Assembly: GCA_023627715.1 (NCBI GenBank)
Contig: JAMAHW010000036.1
Span: 186,001 to 250,000, forward strand
DNA from: Periconia sp. R9002
Taxonomy: Eukaryota > Ascomycota > Dothideomycetes > Pleosporales > Periconiaceae
DNA: 64,000 nucleotides
Direction of reading: 5' to 3'
Position 1 is the stretch's first letter; each line of letters begins with the position of its first letter. Of this stretch, positions 22,901-36,089 are shown in pieces. A model generated the notes under the pieces. It saw nothing but the letters and a program-made list of their open reading frames with translations. It was not told the DNA's origin and did no database searches. The position numbers were made by a program, and so were the translations under genes.

Positions 22901-25619
22901 ACTAATTGCTAAATGCTGGGAAGGTAATCCTGCCCATGAACGTCACTATCTATCCGGGATTCTCAGTCTGACCACCGATCCTTCGAATGGTCCCAAAAAG
23001 AAGGCCATTGATCTTTTGAAGAAAGTATATCAGATGACTTCGTCCGGTGACCATAAGCTGAGCATAGTGGCTTCCCTACTGCTGCCGTCTCAAGACCACG
23101 AGAAGGCCATTTCCGATATGTCTCGCCAGGCTCTTGAGGATATATGGCTGACACCACTTCCTGGAAACGCCAAAACCGACGAGAGTGTTGCCAAACTCAA
23201 ACGCGTCGAGCGTGCTTCTCTGCTAGTACAGACAGTGCGACGCATCCAGGGTCAGAACGCGCACCTCGAGGCTTTTGAGAAACTCTTTACAACAGCTTTG
23301 GCTAGCCAGTCTGCGAACGTGGCTAACAATGTTCGCATATGTACTGATATGGTTTCAGACTTGGTTGAAGGTGTGATTAGCCCAGACTTATTGGCCGCGG
23401 GGTGTTCACAGGAGCATGTCCTCCAAACATTGAGCATCTTAGCAAGGGTCTGCCCGAAGCTGTTCAGCGCCAACCAGCTTCAGTTGCTGAAACTATACGT
23501 GAGGAATCCTGGCACTATTGATGAACTCAATATTCTGCGACCCACGGTCACTATATTCCGATTCGTTCTTCCCTGCATCCCAAATCTGCAGAAGGAGTTT
23601 GCGGACGAAGTGTGGTCACTCTTGAGCAAAGTCATTTCCAAGCTTGCGTCTTGGGTAGCCCGAGGTAATCCAGGGGGGAAAGAGACTTTACGTGACGTTG
23701 TTCACTGTTCCTGGATGATTAGTCCTTTGGCCACAATGGGTGTTCACAAGATGATACAGGTAGTATCTTCTACAGTCACCCAACTCCAACCGCTTTCGTC
23801 GGTCTCAAAAGAAGAGATCGAGCAAGCAAAGGGTAAGATCGTATCCTACCTTATCCTAGTCGGTACATTTGGGAAAGTCTGCAGCTTTGAGGATGAATAT
23901 GCCGACGTGTTCCGAGCTGCAATCGCGAAAAAGGCCAGGGCAGAAGTGAACGCTAAAAAGACCACCGAAGAACGCGTGAAGAACCTTCTCAAACCTGGAA
24001 CCATAGCACCATCTGTTCTTTTACTTGAGGCGGTACGACCTTTTACCAAACAGATGTGGGAGATGGCTATTCGTGACCATGCGCTATCCAGCATGGGCGA
24101 AATTTGCCAAGGGTCACCCGCATTGTTCCGGCGAAAAGACGTTGAGACGACTTTTAAATTAGTCTTCAAGAATGACGTTATTTCACTCAAGCGGATCGCT
24201 TTAACCCAATTCCACGATTTCTTCATTCGAGCTGAGCGACGTCCTAACGGCGATGATGGTGCACCTCGCAGCCAACAAGCCCCTAACAGTAATCTTCGAC
24301 TGGGCACTACATTTGTAGCTGGTGATAACCAAGTCACGACTAACTACCTCGCTCGTACATTCCTCTCGGAAGTTGTTGAGATTGCACTCAAGACGGAGGG
24401 AGAACTCGCTCTATTGGCAACCAACATAATCACCAGCGTGAATCGTCAGGGTCTAGTACATCCCAAAGAGTGTGGTGCTGCGCTTATTGCTTTGGGGACG
24501 TCGCCTAATACCCAAATCGCCCAAGCTGCATCCATCGAACATAAGAAGATCCATGATGCTCATGAATCCATGTTTGAAAAAGAGTACATGGCTGCAGTGA
24601 AAATGGCATTCGATTATCAACGGGAGGTCTATGATGATTCACACGGGATGAATGCGTCTTACAAGCCCAAATTACTCCAAGCGTTCAGTATCGTGAAGGG
24701 TGGAAACAGAAAGACGCTGAAGAAATTTCTTGACAATTTCTGTAAGCAGATTGATTTCGACCTAGCCAAATTGGAGGATCCGGAAGTGGGACAAACTGCA
24801 CTTTTATATGCACGATTCTGCCTCGAAAATTTGGCCTTGTTCGACGTATCCAAACTTGAAGATGTCGCGATCATAACCAATTCTCTTGAGAATATAGTCA
24901 TGAAACTCACCGGGCCTTCTGTGGGTATTGCGATTGACACGGAGATGTCAAAAATCGTAGCGCCACATGCTCCACCTGCCGTTGTCCAGGAATCATTGCC
25001 AGCCCAGCCAGCCCAATCAACCGAAGCCGAAGCCACACTTCTTCCTACCGCTCCCGTTACTTCTGAACCTAACTCTGCACTACCCCTCCCTGCACCCGAT
25101 GCTCAAGAAGGACGGTCTGGTGTCTCTGAAGCGCGGCTTTTACAACTCGCTCGAGCGTGCATGATTCTCCTTATGATGTGGGAAACTCGAAGTTTTATTC
25201 GAAGGGCATACAACTTGCACAATCAGTCTGGTCGTATTCAACACAAAGACTATCAAAAACCAGTTTCGCGGAACAATTTTGCATCTGGCAAAGATCTTTG
25301 GGAACGTCTAGATGCAATTTTCAACTCTCTCGAGAGCTCTGAAGCAATGGTGAAGCGTTGCCACGAGTTTTCTGAATTGCTCGAGGTGGATAAAGACGCA
25401 CGTTTCGGCGACGAAGAAGACGATGGGGAGGACGAGACAGGCTATATGACACCGGATGAAGTAGGTGAAGAGAACCAAACGATGCCTACCAGCGGCCGCG
25501 GTAGGAAGAGGAAGTCAAGCGCAACGTCTGCGAACACGCCCAAGAAGAGAGGTCGACCTAGCGGATCTAAGAGCGGGAAACGCAACTCCAGAACTCCCGA
25601 TACAGATGATTGGAACTAA
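19914..25619 (+). CDS. SCC2: Cohesin loading factor Scc2/Mis4 (NIPBL)
   Basis: With Scc4 it loads cohesin onto chromatin and drives its ATPase, in the nucleus. Four exons, 19914-20052, 20135-20330, 20382-20524 and 20572-25619, encode 1841 aa, normal for fungal Scc2. The N-terminal 200 residues are disordered and Pro/Ser/Gln-rich, the region that binds Scc4 in relatives. An acidic/basic linker (about residue 415) follows, then a long HEAT-repeat hook. The C-terminal Nipped-B block includes TSPNTQIAQAASIEHKKIH. The tail has an acidic segment, then a nuclear-signal-like KKRGRPSGSKSGKR. Intron 3 (20525-20571) fits only a GC donor, GCAAGT, with CTAAC and CAG. A second CAG six bases downstream (ending 20577) is also in phase, so residues at this join are uncertain. 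Confidence 0.96.
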
Positions 25620-26248
25620 TACATTGGTGGAGCTACTTGAGATTGAAGGAGTTTAATCATTATCGAGATATCTGCATAGTGGCATGGCATAGCAGGATCA
25701 TCAGGGAGCATTCCGCGCGTACATATACATGCATTAACGGCGTTGGGGACTGTAATATAGCTACGTGATGAATACCCGTAGGGAGGACAGAAAGGTGGAT
25801 TTGGTGTTTGCAACACCTTCTCTAGATATGAGGTTTATGATATCCTCAGGCGAACAGCCTACGAAGTCATCATTGGAACGACACATACTTCTACCAAATA
25901 CATAATGATTATTGCAGACTATTCGAAATTACAGTGTAGATTGCTTCCTGTCTTGTCATTGCACGGTACAGAGGAAGATTTGACAAGATGAAATGAATCT
26001 TAAATTTGTAGCCTCATACATATCTTTTTCCCCCATACAACTAAATGTAAAATAGGCAGTATTACCTTCTAGAGCTATGAATTGCTCATATATGAGGCAT
26101 TTTTATGTTAGGTAGATTATCGAATTCTACAAAGCACGAGAGAAAGCTGCGGCGCGGCTTGGCACTAAACCCCGCCACACACCCCACACTTCCAACATCT
26201 GAACTTTCATTCCGCGCAGACAACCTCTGGAACAAACAATCGCCAGCC
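25620..26248. other. Intergenic: SCC2 3' UTR and TYW1 promoter
   Basis: 629 bases, A/T-rich, between two co-directional genes. No RNA gene or repeat found. C-rich sequence near 26165-26195 lies just before the TYW1 start. Confidence 0.45.
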
Positions 26249-28734
26249 ATGACTTCGAAGGGGTCATTAGACCAACTGCCAGCTGGTAATTGTAATTGAA
26301 ACCTAGACGAAATCGAGGCTAACTTTCGGCAGAACTTCTCCTAATATGGCATACTCATCGAGTACCCATTTTACTGTCGGCTGTATCCTTCGCTGCCTTG
26401 GTACATCTTACCATTTATTTGCGCGCCAAAAGAACCAAGATATCAAGGTCACCGGCACCTTCTTCTCCGATTGAGAAAGCAGATATCAAGCTACGCCCCG
26501 AATGGTTGCCGGAGAATACAACCTTGGTTACTCCCGAATTGAATCATGACAACCATGCTGAAGATATCATTGTTGTACCGGAAGCACAGATCGCAAAGGG
26601 GAAGAGAGGACCCAAAACAGTGAAGGGAAAAAGAAAAACTTCAAAGAAATCGCAAGCGCCGGCTTCAAGTTTCGATCACAAGGTCGATAAAATACAACCA
26701 ATCGTCTTCTTCCAATCGCTAGCCGGAGCAACGGAGCGTTACGCTTCTGTGTTTGGAAAGGTTTTGACAGAATGGACCTTGGGATGTGATCAGGCGTCGT
26801 CTTTCCTACAACCGCAAATTCACGATCTCTCTTATATTGAATACGACGATTACTTTATCACTCTGCCCAAGACCGAAGAAGGCATCAAGCACTTCTACAT
26901 CATACTCATTCCTTCCTACAACATCGACACCGTGCTCAGCACGTTCCTCGAAAACCTTCAAGAAACACACAATGATTTCCGAATCGATACATCGCCATTG
27001 AGCGGATTACTCGGATACTCAGTTTTTGGTTTCGGCGACAAGGAGGGATGGCCAACAGAGGAAGAGGGCTTCTGCAGTCAGGCAAGAGAAGTCGACAAAT
27101 GGATGGCGAGGTTGACCGGCAGGAAAAGGGCGTACCCGCTTGGCATGGGAGATGTGAAGAGCGATGCTGAAGAGCGACTTGTGGAATGGAGAGTTGGTGT
27201 TCAAGAAGCCCTCGTCGAGATCGCGGAGGGGCGAGGATTGGGAGAAGGAGTACCAGGCAGTGGAGATCCAGCTGAGAGTGACGAGGAAGATGTCGAGGCT
27301 GCGGAATACAGTGACAGCGAAGGCAGTAGCCCCAGCGGCAATCGCTTAAAGAAGAATGCTCGTGTGGATGAGATTGAAGATTTGGGTTCCATGGTGGATC
27401 CTTCTTCCACGAGTTCCCCTATACCCATCGACTTCACAAACTACAAATCCGACACCAAACCGGCCAAAGCAGCTCCAGCTCCAAAGGAAATGGTCCCCAC
27501 GACTTCTCCAACCCATGCCGCTCTTACCAAGCAAGGCTATACAATCATTGGAAGCCACTCAGGCGTGAAGATCTGCCGGTGGACAAAATCCGCGCTTCGC
27601 GGCCGAGGTTCCTGCTACAAATACTCATTCTACGGCATCGCGTCGCACCTCTGCATGGAAGCCACTCCATCTCTCTCCTGCTCCAACAAATGTGTCTTCT
27701 GCTGGCGCCACGGCACCAACCCAGTGGGCACGACATGGCGCTGGGTCACCGACGCGCCCGACCTCATCTTCGACGGCATCACAACGGCACACTACAAAAA
27801 GATCAAGATGATGAAAGGCGTCCCCGGTGTCCGAGCAGAGCGCTTCGCCGAAGCCATGCAAATCAGACACTGCGCCCTCTCTCTCGTCGGCGAACCCATC
27901 TTCTACCCACACATCAACGAGCTCCTCTCCATCATGCACAAGAACCGCATCTCGACCTTCCTCGTCTGCAACGCGCAGCACCCCGCACAGCTCGCTTCCC
28001 TGATCCCCGTCACGCAGCTCTACGTCTCCATCGACGCGTCCAACAAGGACTCGCTGCGCAAAATCGACCGCCCGCTGCACCGCGACTTCTGGGAGCGCTT
28101 CTGCGCTTGCCTCGACATCCTTCGCCACCGCCGCTTCGAGCAGCGCACCGTGTTCCGCCTGACCCTTGTCAAAGGCTTCAACATGGCCGACGAAGTCCGC
28201 GGGTACGCCGACCTCGTCGAGCGCGCACTCCCCGGTTTCGTCGAAGTCAAGGGCGTCACGTACTGCGGCACCAGCGCCGCAGGCTCCGCCGGACTGACCA
28301 TGCAGAACGTCCCCTTTTACGAGGAAGTCGCTGCCTTTGTCACCGCGCTCGCCGAGGAACTGCGCAATCGCGGGCTCACGTACGGCATCGCCGCCGAGCA
28401 CGCGCACTCGTGCTGCGTCCTGCTCGCAGATAGCACGCGGTTCAAGCGCGACGGCAAGTGGGCTACTCGCATCGACTTTGAGCGTTTCTACGACTTGTAC
28501 GAGGGTAAAGTGCAAGGCACGCGTGTAGATGAGAAGGGGGAGGTTATTGGGTGGAGGCCGGAGGATTACGTGGGGATGGAGACGCCTGAGTGGGCTTTGT
28601 GGGGGAATGGAGGGTTTGATCCTAGGGATCAGAGGGTGTGGAGGAAGGGGAAGGGGAAGAAGGATGAAGAGAAGAAAACAGAGAAGAACGAGGGGGAGGT
28701 CGAAGGTGAGACTGTTAGGCTGGTGGAGATCTAA
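26249..28734 (+). CDS. TYW1: tRNA 4-demethylwyosine synthase TYW1
   Basis: Radical-SAM enzyme that condenses N1-methylguanosine-37 of tRNA-Phe with pyruvate-derived carbons, the second step of wybutosine synthesis. Proposed exons are 26249-26285 and 26333-28734 (812 aa). The 47-nt intron (GTAATT ... GGCTAAC ... GCAG) is inferred because the main frame has no ATG upstream. Splicing supplies MTSKGSLDQLPAELLL and a single TM anchor (about residues 22-40), matching the membrane anchor of yeast Tyw1. A flavodoxin-like domain begins at IVFFQSLAGATERYA. The radical-SAM cluster is CSNKCVFC (Cys462, 466, 469). The C-terminus is Lys/Glu-rich. The second half has markedly C-ending codons compared with the first. 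Identity is secure; the first exon is an inference. Confidence 0.95.
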
Positions 28735-29096
28735 GGGTTGAGGTGTGTTTAAGTTGCGTGTGTTGTTGCTGAATTTTGATCATTTTGGTCTTCTTGTACA
28801 TACCTAGAAAAGTGAAAAGTCATATTTGCGAATCCACTCGTATGAAACATTTTCCGATAGAAATCATGATTGGCATTTGCTTTGTGTAAACGCCTTTCTA
28901 GTACCAAGTAAAAGAAGGTAATATGCACCATAGAAAATAATTGTAGGATTGTTTGAATTTTTCATGCTAAGAAAAAAAGAGATAACGCATGATACAAGAA
29001 GGCTATGTAGGGAACAAAAAGTTGTCGAAACGCCAGAAAATGAATCCGCCGCCACCCATGCTTGACATCTACTTTACCCCATTTTCCCACCTTGGT
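28735..29096. other. Convergent 3' interval TYW1/MET5
   Basis: 362 A/T-rich bases between two stop codons, holding both 3' UTRs. Nothing else seen. Confidence 0.5.
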
Positions 29097-32000
29097 CTAC
29101 TCTCCATCAGACTCGTCTTCCGCAGTCTAAAGTCACGTTAGCATTCACTCGATCAGAGCAAAATCAGATAGAACTTACGTTGTCATGGAAGTTCGTTCCA
29201 TGGGTTGTCTCATTGATGTATCCAGCACGGATGACAAAGTCACCAAAGTGTTCACCTTCCTGGCGGTCCTTGGCATAGTGTTTGATCAAGCCGCGCATAA
29301 TCTCCAGAATCTCGTCTTCCTTGATGGAGCTTCTGTACAGTTTGTTCAGACGCTGCCCGTGATACCCACCGCCGAGGTACATGTTGTAGGCACCGTACGC
29401 CTTACCAACAAAGGCGACCTCAGCGAGCCAAGGACGTGCACAACCGTTAGGGCAACCTGTCATACGCATAACGATGCTATCCTGGCGCAGACCGGCTTCT
29501 TCAAGAGTACCCTCGAGCTTGGTGATGAGTTCGGGGAGGTAGCGCTCTGATTCAGCCATGGCAAGACCACAGGTGGGGAAGGCAACACAAGCGGAACTAG
29601 AAAGACGCATAGCGGAGAACTCAGTGTTGTCCAATTTGTACTTCTTGAGAAGCTCCTTCACACCGGGTAGATCTTCGTCTGCAACGTTGGAAAGGATCAA
29701 GTGCTGATTGCCAGTGAGGCGGTACTCAGCTTTGTCCTTGAGGATCTTGGAAAGTTCGACCAGGCCAGTCTTCATGGGAAAGTCTGCCGTATCCTCAATA
29801 CGTCCGTTTTCAATGAAGAAGGTGAAGTGATTGAGGCCATGCTCATCCTTTTGCCAGCCGAAAGTATCGATGTTGGAGTCAAACTTAAAAGGCTTGGGGT
29901 CTGCGAAATGTTGGCCCCAAAGCTCCTCGACCTTGCCGCGGAAAACGTCGATACCCATGTCGTCAATGGTGTACTTAAGTCGGGCGTGTTTTCGGTTCTT
30001 CCGGTCGCCATTGTCACGTTGTACGAGCATAATCTTCTCACATACAATATGAGCCTGGTCGGCAGCGACATAACCAAACATGCTACCGGTCCGTGGGTAT
30101 GTTTTCTTGTTGTTGTGCGTCACACCCATACCACCACCAGCAAGGATATTGAATCCCTCAAGATGGCCGTTCTTTCCTTTGATTGCGATGAGACCGACAT
30201 CATGTGCGTAAACATCCGTATCGTTGTGCGGGGGGATTGCGATCGTGATTTTAAACTTTCGGGGAAGGTAGGTGGGTCCATACAAAGGTTCGTGGTCTTG
30301 CACAGCTTCGCCAGCAACCTTGCGCTTCTCTTTGGTTTCATCATCTTCAAGCCAAATTTCATGATAGGCCGATGTAGATGGAAGCAGGTGATCACTGATC
30401 TTTTGAGACACAGCATGCACCTCTTTATGGAAACCAGAGTGCTCAGGAAGAGAACTACACATGACGTTTCGGTTGATGTCACCGCAAGCCGCAATGGTTG
30501 TCATAAGAGCCTTGTTGATACTCTGCATAGCAGGCTTAAGCTTGCCCTTAACGACGCCATGGAACTGGAAGGTTTGACGAGTAGTGAGCTTCATTGTCTG
30601 GTTTCCAAGCTTAGTACTAATCTCGTCCATTTGGAGCCACTGCTTTGGCGTAGCAACACCACCAGGCAATCGGCATCGGATCATGAAAGAGTAAGCAGGC
30701 TCCAGACCCTGAGCTTTACGTTCGTCGCGAAGATCACGGTCATCTTGCATATATGTACCATGGAATTTGGTGAGCTGTTGATCGCTGGCTGATATGGCGC
30801 CCGTCGTCGTATCTTTCAAACCTTCTTCAATGGTACCACGGAGATAGTTGGATGCAATCTTGATATCCTCATTTGTGATTGGTGGTGGCTCATCGGGAAT
30901 GCCCTCGACCTTATCGACACCGAGTGCTTGCCAAAGTTTAGGCTCCCAATCTGCGTATGCTGTTTGGTATGAATCGGGATCCTGATCATCTCCTAGACCG
31001 ACATCCACCAATGCTTTACCACCGAGAGTCAGAAGTCGGGCGTGGAGATCTTTTCCGGGCTTGTTGTAATAGATCTTGTCCTCCTTGCGCGGCCAGTAAT
31101 GGCTGTCACCTAGACCGAAAACGGCGAAGTTCACAGTAGCAAGATCGAGATCAGTCGAATCTTTGACGGTTTCCCAGAATGTTCGACCGTTCTGAGGGAA
31201 CTCTCCTTGACCAGCTACACTTGTAAGAAGAATGACGTTCTGTTCCCCGGCAAGGTCTTCAAGCGGGTAGTCATCCATAGCCATACAGATAGTCTTGAGA
31301 CCGCGAGCTTTTCCACGACGTGCGAGGCGCTTGGCAAGGTTCTCAGCATTGCCGTTATCTGAAGCGAAGAGCACAGTCATTGGATCTCCAGCGAGTCCTT
31401 CAAGAAGCTTGCTATACGCATCCTTGGCTTTCCTCTTCTGGAGTTGTCTGACTTCAGTGCCGTAAGAGCCCGAGAGGTTGGCAGAGAAATCCGGATGCCT
31501 CTTCATCAACTGGGACATATAGTTGTCACGCCTAAGGAACTCTTCCAATTCACTCTTGATGCGTTCGGAATCAAGTTGGAAATTGGGCTCACCCTTCTCG
31601 TCACCTCGTGGATCCCATCGGTACAATGGCCAATACCCAACGTCAACCGCCTTCTTGGTTTCCTGGAGAACGGTGAGAGGAGAATCAGTCTCCTTCTCAT
31701 ATGGCAGGTAGGCAAGGACTACGGAAGGACCGTCGAACTTGTCAGCCTCGATCATGGCCTCTAGTACCTGAGTGTATGAACTGTACACAGCTACAGAAGC
31801 AACATAAGCGTTGCCGAAGTTCATAGCATAAAGGCCAATGTCCTTCTTGCGTCTTGCAGCATCTGCAGCTGCCCTTTCGGAGTATGGTTGGGAATCGATG
31901 ATGAGCATGTTAACGTTCTCGCCAGATGCAAGAACGTGGTGTACACCAGAATTTCCCAAGTCATAGGCCCACGCGTCGGATCCAACAAGCCAAGGAGACT

Positions 32001-33873
32001 CCTTGAAGAAAAGTTTCTTTGAGCTAAGTAAGTCATTTGCGGCGGAAGATCCATCATTGCTCAATCGAGAAATAACCTCGGGCGCCAGCGTGTTCGCCTT
32101 GGTGCTATCGTGGGCATCGAGAGCCCACTTGGCTAGCCATTCAAGAGGGGCCTTGGTAACAAAACTGTTGCTCTTAGATGCTGCTCGAGCTTCCTCGATG
32201 AAACGGTTGCGGTGATCTTTCCGAGCGATGAGAGAACCGAAACCATATTCTGGGCTAGAAGAGATATGGTTTGAGACACCGGCATGCTGCTGGCCTAACT
32301 GATTTGCGATGAGAAGTTTGTCGCCAAAGACTTGGTCCAAGATCTTCACGTACGCGTTTTCCAAAGCTGGCTTTTCCAGTTTAACATCCTGAGGCTGTGG
32401 GCCGTCTAGGTTTCCAACCTGCAAGTTCTGCACAGGAGATTCGCTTGTCAGGTTTTGGAAAACGCCTCGCAATGCCTGCGCCACGGTCTTCTCATCGATA
32501 TATCCTAGCTGGTATCCAACAATCATGGGTGAGTTGCCTCCGCTCGACTTGAGGGACATCAACAAGTCCAACAGGAGTGGGCCCCATCTGGTTGTCTTTC
32601 GACGAACTTGTTCAAGAACACCTATCCGCTTGATGGAAGGAGGGAGCAAGGGGGCGAGTGAAGCACCCAACCAAGGACGGTACATCCTCGCGGTGATGAT
32701 GCCCGCATTTGCGTAAGTCTCGGATTCCTCCACATTATCAATCTCTTTAGCGAACAAGGCCGTATCGGCGCCGAACATGAACAGAGCGGCGTTTGCATTT
32801 GCGGGGCCGGTGTATTCGAAAGCATCGTACGAGCGGCCAGTAGCTTCTTTGATATCAGCCCATATCTGGGAGGCAAAGCGGTAAATGTCCTCTGATGAAA
32901 CAGGTTTGGAGGCCAAAGACTCTACAGTCGTGGCTGAAGATGCAGATTGGCCACTTGCTGTGCTCGACTCACGCCTGGAGGAACTGGAGGTCGAATTTGC
33001 CCTTGTGCTGGTCCTTTCCGGTATCGAGAGGGTTCCTGCATTGCCAACAGAGGGAACAGAGGCGGCCGGTGTTCCGCTGCTCACACCCGCCTGGCTGCGG
33101 GCAAGAGTGACGGTTGCACTACGGCCATCGTCTGCATAAATAGACGTTTCCTCCGATGTCGTCCTCTGGAAGGTAGCAGCAGCATCAAGATCGAGAACAT
33201 TTTTAACCAACTCCTGGTCTTCTTGTGGAGCTTCCTTTTCAAAGGATATCGCACTTGGGTCGAAGAAATGAATCACGCCCTTGCCCGATTTGATAGCCAA
33301 AGCATGAGCAGTCAATGCAATGTCCTGAGCTTGCTGTATAGATTCTGACTGAATGAAGGTGAATCCGCACTGCCTTATTGAGGTGATTGTGGAAAAATCG
33401 GGGAAGCCGGCGGGCTGTACCGATACGTGGATAACGACGGGGTATTGTGCGAGCTTGTAGAGGTGGGGTATCGACTTGACGAGAATGGACGAGGAGGTGG
33501 TCACGGAGGTAAGTTTGCCAGCGCGTATGGGGGTGAAGCATGAGAGAAGCGGATCAGCATTCTCCTGTACAGCAAGCACCTCTGGTTGCTGCTTTGCAAC
33601 AATGCTAGGGGCATTGTTCCGCTCGAGTTGACGAAGAGGTTCCGAGAACTCGGAAGGAGTGGCCAGGGAGGGCTGGACAGAGATGATCACATCACTGGCA
33701 AGGTGAGCGATGCGGGCCACTGCATCAAAAGGTCAGTAACGAAAGAAATATGCGGTGCGTCCCTCGGAGATGGTTCGCAGATGGAGGGGTCCGGGGTAGA
33801 CGAGGGGCACAAAGCAGGGCGGGGGATCAAGGGCGAACATACCAGCCTCTCCAGCAGTGGTAAGGGAACCCAT
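29097..33873 (-). CDS. MET5: Sulfite reductase (NADPH) beta subunit, siroheme protein
   Basis: It reduces sulfite to sulfide in the assimilatory pathway to cysteine and methionine, paired with the Met10 flavoprotein. Three exons, 33873-33843, 33719-29179 and 29126-29097, give 1533 aa. Exon 1 (31 nt) supplies MGSLTTAGEA before VARIAHLASDV; the 123-nt intron ends TTACTGACC ... GCAG. The last exon is 30 nt and adds TAEDESDGE. Domain order is a pyruvate:ferredoxin-oxidoreductase-like N-terminal half, a flavodoxin-like domain (starting near VLFASDNGNAENLAKRLA), then the sulfite reductase repeats. The 4Fe-4S/siroheme ligands are intact as C-x5-C (ACVAFPTCG) and C-x3-C (GCPNGC, Cys1433 and 1437). 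This composite layout is normal for fungal MET5. Confidence 0.96.
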
Positions 33874-34632
33874 AGCTGCAATTGATGTGCTATGAGAGGA
33901 ATGGAGAAGGAGAGGAGCAAGCGGTTGAAGTAGTCGACCGCATCGGCATCTAAAGTATAATGAGTGCGGCAGCGGCAACTACATTTTTTCTTTAAAGGCG
34001 TTTGGAGATCTGCCGAATGAGAGCATTCCGATATCGCGTCATCTTAGACCTCGCTCGTGACCCAATCAAATTGCGTCCTTTTGTCATAGACCCTCTCCCA
34101 TCATTTAATGATTACGGTTGCCAGACGCGCTCTACAAACACTTTTTGTGCGTGTCGAGGCATCTAGACGGTCGGAGTGGAGCGTTTTGCCATTGGCTTTT
34201 TCGTGTGGCCATGTGCACTGCATGACTGTTTCTTTGTCAACACCATTCATTCCCATGACGGTTTTCCTTAGTTGCATGCATACGTGCCTACCTACATATC
34301 AACTTTGAATATATATACACAAGTTACATGTTACATACATCCATGGATGGAATTGAACAGCCCAATGACCACGTGACGGCAGAGGATCCAGTCATCCACG
34401 CACGGATGGATGCGGAGCTAGATGCAGGGTTGATACGAAATTGCCGATATCGATAACCCCCCTCCCCCCCCGACGGCAACCTTCACCTGTCCTTACGGCT
34501 CACGCTACGCCACAGCGCCCTGCCTGCATGATGCTTCCCAGCTCCTCGTCCTCGACCTGACCCAAATTAAATTGACTAGACTTTTCGTCTTGCGTCTCAT
34601 GTCGAATCTCTCGACGTTGCTGCTGCTGCGCA
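33874..34632. other. Divergent promoter MET5/FAD1
   Basis: 759 bases. It holds a TGCCTACCTACAT element (34285-34297), an A/T-rich stretch around 34300-34330, and a C-tract (CCCCCCTCCCCCCCCC, near 34457-34472). No coding or RNA gene recognised. Confidence 0.5.
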
Positions 34633-35597
34633 ATGACCGCTGGAGATCCATCTGCTCGCGACGTTGACGTGCCCGCCTCTCCCCTCGTCCAACCTACCCC
34701 ACTACCCTTCCCCGACCTTTGCGCCAGAATCCACGTCCGCGTAGACGCCTTTTTAAACCAGAACCATGCCTCCGAGAGGCTGAAGAGCTTGCAAGCCCAA
34801 ACCCAAATATCTCTTCAAGTCATAGCCGACGCTCTGGAGCGCTACCAGTACGCATGCCCAAAGTCCATACATGACACCTGTCTCCATAGCTTACCGACCT
34901 TTGCAGACTGTCAGAACTCTCACTTGCATACAATGGCGGAAAAGACTGCCTCGTACTCTTGATTCTCTATCTCTGCGCCCTCCACAAGAAAGGCCTCACA
35001 CCCGCCGACCCCAACGCCCATCCCGATACAGCCATCAAATGCGTCTACATACAAGCGAAGCATCCGTTCAAAGAGGTCGAGGACTTCGTTGAATCGAGTG
35101 TGAAGCTGTATTCTCTTTCTTTACTGGAATATGCGAAGCCCATGAAGGCTGCCTTCGCCGATTATCTGCATGATACACCCAGCGTCAAAGCAATATTCGT
35201 GGGCACACGGCGGACCGATCCGCATGGAGAGCATTTGACGCATTTTGATCCTACAGATCATGGTTGGCCTGCTTTCATGCGCATACACCCTGTTATAGAT
35301 TGGCATTATGTAGACATTTGGACGGTATGTTTCGACCCTGTCAGCGACCTACTTTGCTAATGAGTATAGTTCATTCGTCACCTCAACATTCCCTATTGTG
35401 AACTGTACGACCGTGGATATACATCGCTAGGTGGTACCGACGATACACAGCCAAACCCTGCACTGGTTGAAAAGTCTCCAGAGAGCTCCGCGAACGGATC
35501 CACAAATGGCACAGCGACGGCTAATGCCACTTCTCACTTTAGGCCCGCATATGAATTAGTAGATGATGATGAAGAACGCTTGGGGAGAGATAGATAA
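34633..35597 (+). CDS. FAD1: FAD synthetase (FMN adenylyltransferase)
   Basis: It makes FAD from FMN and ATP in the cytosol, supplying flavoenzymes such as those around it. Three exons, 34633-34847, 34907-35324 and 35370-35597, encode 286 aa. The PAPS-reductase-like fold is marked by the pyrophosphate loop LAYNGGKDCLVLLIL, completed by the first splice join (ERYQ-LSELSLAYN). It continues with GTRRTDPHGEHLTHFDPTD and HPVIDWHYVDIW. After the second intron comes LYDRGYTSLGGTDDTQPNP, which contacts the flavin side in yeast Fad1. The second intron is 45 nt, the shortest well-supported one in the window. The C-terminal 50 residues are a Ser/Asn/Thr linker and an acidic end. Confidence 0.96.
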
Positions 35598-36089
35598 ACC
35601 CACACGCGTACCCGGCAGACTTCGAAGATATGTAGATATCGACATTTTATCATTCATATGTAGGCTTTAGACAATACATCAGCTTAGACTATGATTGAAT
35701 TCGTCCTTCAGTGCCGAAGTACTACTACAAGGTTTGAATGAAGCCAGCATACATATGTACCTTCCGATTTGAGGGAGCCTGCCCCTCTGTAGATTCCAAT
35801 ATCATACTTCATATTGCTTATCTATATCTACTAGTAACTAAACAGAACCAGTCCATGCAGCTATTGGCAGTCTGAGTACCTCGTTCCCTGAAACCTGGGG
35901 TAAATGCACGGACCATGTGGCGCGTCATCGTGATCAGTTCGTCTGGAGCAACTCGAGCTTCAGCTGAAATGTCATGAAGCTCAGGTCTTTGAGATGTTGT
36001 TGTACTGTCAGGCCAATAACCGATTCTCTTGGTAGATTTGATGTGACGCGGGCTCTGATCTTATCGCAATTGCCTCTTCTGTCGGCGCC
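35598..36089. other. Intergenic: FAD1 3' UTR and MFS promoter
   Basis: 492 A/T-rich bases. No additional gene, repeat or RNA recognised. Confidence 0.4.

Noticed and set aside
27625..28515. 296-codon open frame on minus, antisense to TYW1
   Set aside because: Explained by the C-ending codon bias of the radical-SAM half; no family resemblance.
29701..30792. 363-codon open frame on plus, antisense to MET5
   Set aside because: It is the mirror of the highly conserved sulfite reductase coding strand; its translation has no domain and MET5 is certain.
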